Made by a program: the position numbers and the translations under genes. This document shows, piece by piece, positions 5,985 to 8,097 of a stretch of 8,097 nt of DNA (position 1 is the first letter of the stretch; each line of letters opens with the position of its first letter). The notes below the pieces were generated by a model, which ran no database searches, had not been told where the DNA came from, and was given only the letters and a program-made list of their open reading frames with translations. The DNA comes from Bacteroidota bacterium. Its GTDB lineage: Bacteria > Bacteroidota > Bacteroidia > Chitinophagales > Chitinophagaceae. The stretch is taken from the NCBI GenBank assembly GCA_947461015.1, contig CANHIR010000083.1:1-8097 (forward strand), written 5' to 3'.

Positions 5985-6908
5985 ATGCAAGAGTTGCCCA
6001 TCTTAAATGCGGATACCACAGAACGTTTAAAAAAGCCCGATTGGTTAAGGGTCAAATTGCCTATTGGTGAAAGCTATAAGCATGTTAGAGGTTTAGTGGA
6101 CAACCATAAATTGCATACCATTTGTGAAAGTGGCAATTGTCCAAATATGGGAGAATGTTGGGGCGAAGGAACAGCTACTTTTATGATTCTTGGTAATATA
6201 TGTACAAGAAGTTGCCAGTTTTGTGCGGTAGCTACCGGAAGACCTAAACCAGTTGAATGGGATGAACCTCAAAGAGTAGCGGAAGCCGTGTATTTAATGA
6301 AAGTAAAACATGCAGTGTTAACCAGTGTGGATAGAGATGAACTTCCAGACGGAGGTTCTATAATTTGGGCTAATACCATAAAAGCAATAAAAGCATTAAC
6401 ACCTGAAACAACCTTAGAAACTTTAATTCCTGACTTCAGAGGCATACAAGAACAAATAGATCGAATTATAGAAGCGGCTCCGGAAGTAGTGAGTCACAAT
6501 ATGGAAACAGTAGAGCGCAATACAAGACGTGTTCGTGTGCAAGCAAAATATGATCGCAGCTTGGGTGTATTGGAAGCATTAAAAAAGGGAGGGCGTCGTA
6601 CCAAAACAGGACTCATGTTGGGTATTGGTGAAGAGAAGCATGAAGTAATACAAACCATGAAAGACTTGGTAAATGTGGGATGCGATGTGCTTACATTGGG
6701 TCAATATTTACAACCAACCAAAAAGCATTTACCTGTACAACGTTTTGTACACCCCGATGAATTTGCGGAACTAAGACAAATTGGGTATGAATTGGGATTT
6801 GATTATGTAGAAAGCGGCCCATTGGTGCGCTCGTCTTATCATAGCGAAAAGCATGTAATTGCAGGATGGGGTAGAAACAAGTGGTTGGAAGAACAAGCAA
6901 ATAAATAA
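5985..6908 (+). CDS. lipA: lipoyl synthase (radical SAM)
   Basis: Inserts two sulfur atoms into the octanoyl chain on lipoyl-dependent proteins such as the pyruvate and 2-oxoglutarate dehydrogenase E2 subunits and GcvH. Numbered from the ATG at 5985 (307 residues): the auxiliary [4Fe-4S] cysteines are C47, C52, C58 ([12 protein letters not shown]), the radical-SAM cluster cysteines are C73, C77, C80 (CTRSCQFC), and the C-terminal RSSYHS (282-287) carries the conserved serine ligand of the auxiliary cluster. Length is normal. An upstream in-frame ATG at 5916 would add 23 residues that look unlike the family and would place the predicted promoter inside the coding region, so I reject it. Octanoyltransferase lipB is not nearby. 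A strong terminator follows. It stands alone, between the divergent OsmC gene and the convergent ROK kinase. Confidence 0.96.
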   Translation: MQELPILNADTTERLKKPDWLRVKLPIGESYKHVRGLVDNHKLHTICESGNCPNMGECWGEGTATFMILGNICTRSCQFCAVATGRPKPVEWDEPQRVAEAVYLMKVKHAVLTSVDRDELPDGGSIIWANTIKAIKALTPETTLETLIPDFRGIQEQIDRIIEAAPEVVSHNMETVERNTRRVRVQAKYDRSLGVLEALKKGGRRTKTGLMLGIGEEKHEVIQTMKDLVNVGCDVLTLGQYLQPTKKHLPVQRFVHPDEFAELRQIGYELGFDYVESGPLVRSSYHSEKHVIAGWGRNKWLEEQANK

Positions 6909-6925
6909 ACTAGCAATAATCGTAT

Positions 6926-6963
6926 TATAACAAAGGCCTCGAAATTTCGAGGCCTTTGTTATA
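6926..6963. terminator. bidirectional intrinsic terminator between lipA and the ROK kinase
   Basis: A perfect 38-base inverted repeat centred between 6944 and 6945, with 19 matched positions per arm and a GGCCTCG/CGAGGCC core at 6935-6941 and 6948-6954. In RNA the realistic loop is the central AATT. The outer arms end in CAAAG/CTTTG, so each strand shows a GC-rich stem followed by a T-rich run (TTTGTTATAT on plus, TTTGTTATAAT on minus). It starts 17 bases after the lipA stop and ends 35 bases before the kinase stop, the expected place for a terminator shared by convergent genes. Confidence 0.9.
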
Positions 6964-6998
6964 TAAGTACATTAATAATGATAATGCATTTTCAATTG

Positions 6999-7949
6999 CT
7001 ATTCCCACATTAAAGCGGAGGCACCTAAAATGGCAGCGTCTGATTCTTTCAAATGACTAAATAATATTTTTACTTTATTTTCAAATATTTCAATCACATT
7101 GGCTTCCATGTGTTCTCTGGTTGGTTTAAGGATTAAATCACCAGCCTTTGTTAATCCACCAAATAAGATGATGGCTTCCGGACTTGAGAACATTACAAAG
7201 TTGGCAAGTGACATACCCAGAATTTTTCCAGTAAATTCAAATACTTCTTTAGCCACTTCATCATCTTGTTGAGCGGCTTCAAAAACATCCTTAGAAGTAA
7301 TTTTATCAATTGGAATATTTCTTAATAAACTAGGTCTATCGGTTTGCTTTAAAATTTCTATGGCAGATTGCGCAACGCCAGTAGCGGATGCATAACTTTC
7401 TAAGGAACCTTTTTTGCCTGTACCTACATGTAATCTTCCATCAGGAATAATAATAGTGTGCCCTAGTTCACCAGCAAATCCATCATGCCCATAGATTAGC
7501 TGACCGTTAGCAACGATACCGCTGCCCACTCCTGTACCTAAGGTAATCATGATAAAATCTTTCATACCTTTAGCCGCGCCATACATCATTTCACCTACGG
7601 CTGCAGCATTTGCATCGTTGGTTAATTTAACGGGTAGTTTAAATTTATCCTGTAACATTTTTGCAAATGGGATAATTCCTTTCCAAGGCAAATTTGGTGC
7701 GTATTCAATAGTGCCAGTATAAATGTTCCCGTTGGGTGCACCTACACCTATTCCTTTAATACGACCCACGCCACCTACTTTCTCAATTAACTCAGAAAGT
7801 TTTTCATGTAGTTCATCAATATAAGTATGCACTTGTTCATGCGTATTGGTAGCCATGGAGCTAGAATGCAATACATTGCCATCCTTGTCCACGATACCAT
7901 ATTTAGTGCCTGTACCACCTATATCAACTCCAATCACATATGAATCCAT
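6999..7949 (-). CDS. ROK-family sugar kinase, probable glucokinase, lacking the zinc cysteines
   Basis: A 316-residue cytosolic kinase of the ROK family, likely phosphorylating glucose or a related hexose with ATP. The N-terminal phosphate loop is DIGGTGTKYGIVD (residues 9-21), followed by GVGAPN (68-73), NDANAAAVGE with catalytic base D112, LGTGVGSG (137-144), and GELGHT with sugar-binding E161 and H164. The usual ROK zinc motif CxCGxxGCxE is replaced by VGTGKKGSLE (175-184). All three cysteines are lost (V175, T177, S182), while H164, the glycines and E184 remain. A regulatory (repressor) role is unlikely because there is no N-terminal helix-turn-helix. The start ATG is at 7947-7949, 21 bases after the stop of the small upstream frame. 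Exact sugar specificity is not determined. Confidence 0.92.
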   Translation of the reverse strand: MDSYVIGVDIGGTGTKYGIVDKDGNVLHSSSMATNTHEQVHTYIDELHEKLSELIEKVGGVGRIKGIGVGAPNGNIYTGTIEYAPNLPWKGIIPFAKMLQDKFKLPVKLTNDANAAAVGEMMYGAAKGMKDFIMITLGTGVGSGIVANGQLIYGHDGFAGELGHTIIIPDGRLHVGTGKKGSLESYASATGVAQSAIEILKQTDRPSLLRNIPIDKITSKDVFEAAQQDDEVAKEVFEFTGKILGMSLANFVMFSSPEAIILFGGLTKAGDLILKPTREHMEANVIEIFENKVKILFSHLKESDAAILGASALMWE

Positions 7950-7970
7950 TGTTCAAATTTTATTAGTTTA

Positions 7971-8096
7971 TTAATGGCCACCACTCACTTGAGCGTCAAA
8001 ATCAAAACCTTGTTTTTTTAATACTGTTTTAAGTTTTAATGCAATCAAAGCAAGTATTGCAAAACAAACTGCAGCTAATATATAAGATTGATGCAT
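7971..8096 (-). CDS. small single-pass membrane peptide, possibly the C-terminus of a longer protein
   Basis: An open frame of 41 codons from ATG at 8094-8096 to TAA at 7971-7973 on the minus strand, with a second in-frame TAA immediately after. The N-terminal half (SYILAAVCFAILALIALK, about residues 4-21) is strongly hydrophobic and would span a membrane. The rest is basic (KTVLKKQG) and then acidic and polar, ending FDAQVSGGH. I do not recognise the family. Because the window ends one base beyond this ATG, the methionine may be internal and the frame may extend further. It lies 21 bases upstream of the ROK kinase on the same strand, so the two are probably co-transcribed. No function is assigned. 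Confidence 0.55.
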   Translation of the reverse strand: MHQSYILAAVCFAILALIALKLKTVLKKQGFDFDAQVSGGH

Positions 8097-8097
8097 C

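Noticed and set aside
6691..6900. Minus-strand 69-codon frame
   Set aside because: Antisense shadow of the lipA C-terminus, with no family resemblance.

Overview
The window looks like housekeeping chromosome from an AT-rich member of the Bacteroidota, plausibly Chitinophagales/Chitinophagaceae-like. The evidence is the gene types and their order (an ISC-type ferredoxin with IscX; kdsC followed by a UbiA-family prenyltransferase and maf), the near absence of Shine-Dalgarno sequences, and three matches to the Bacteroidota -7 promoter element TAnnTTTG lying 17 to 21 bases upstream of start codons. The genus is a guess from family resemblance only.

Layout. Bases 1-1646 (minus) hold the first two thirds of topA, DNA topoisomerase I, cut by the left window edge. 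Upstream of it on the same strand is an alpha/beta hydrolase (1789-2658). A short divergent region (2659-2788) holds a promoter for each direction and a GC-rich dyad. From there a tight plus-strand cluster runs fdx, iscX, kdsC, ubiA-family and maf (2789-5496), with gaps of 43, 30, 16 and 3 bases, which suggests one operon. maf converges on, and overlaps by 6 bases, a minus-strand OsmC-family gene (5491-5895). Divergent from that is lipA, lipoyl synthase (5985-6908), with its own promoter. A perfect 38-base palindrome (6926-6963) separates lipA from a convergent ROK-family sugar kinase (6999-7949, minus) and probably terminates transcription from both sides. Upstream of the kinase on the same strand lies a 41-residue membrane-peptide reading frame (7971-8096) that reaches the right edge.

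Functional themes. Fdx and IscX belong to iron-sulfur cluster assembly, and LipA is an iron-sulfur client enzyme. KdsC makes KDO for lipopolysaccharide, the UbiA-family protein makes a prenylated lipid or quinone precursor, and Maf removes non-canonical or pyrimidine nucleotides. OsmC handles organic peroxides, the ROK protein probably phosphorylates glucose or a related sugar, and TopA relaxes negative supercoils.

I found no CRISPR array, mobile element, tRNA, rRNA, toxin-antitoxin pair or defence system. No new multi-gene system is evident. The items worth a second look are small: consecutive genes without ATG starts, a ROK kinase that has lost its zinc-binding cysteines, a promoter sitting on an inverted repeat, a possible archaeal-type ether-lipid prenyltransferase, and the orphan fdx-iscX pair.
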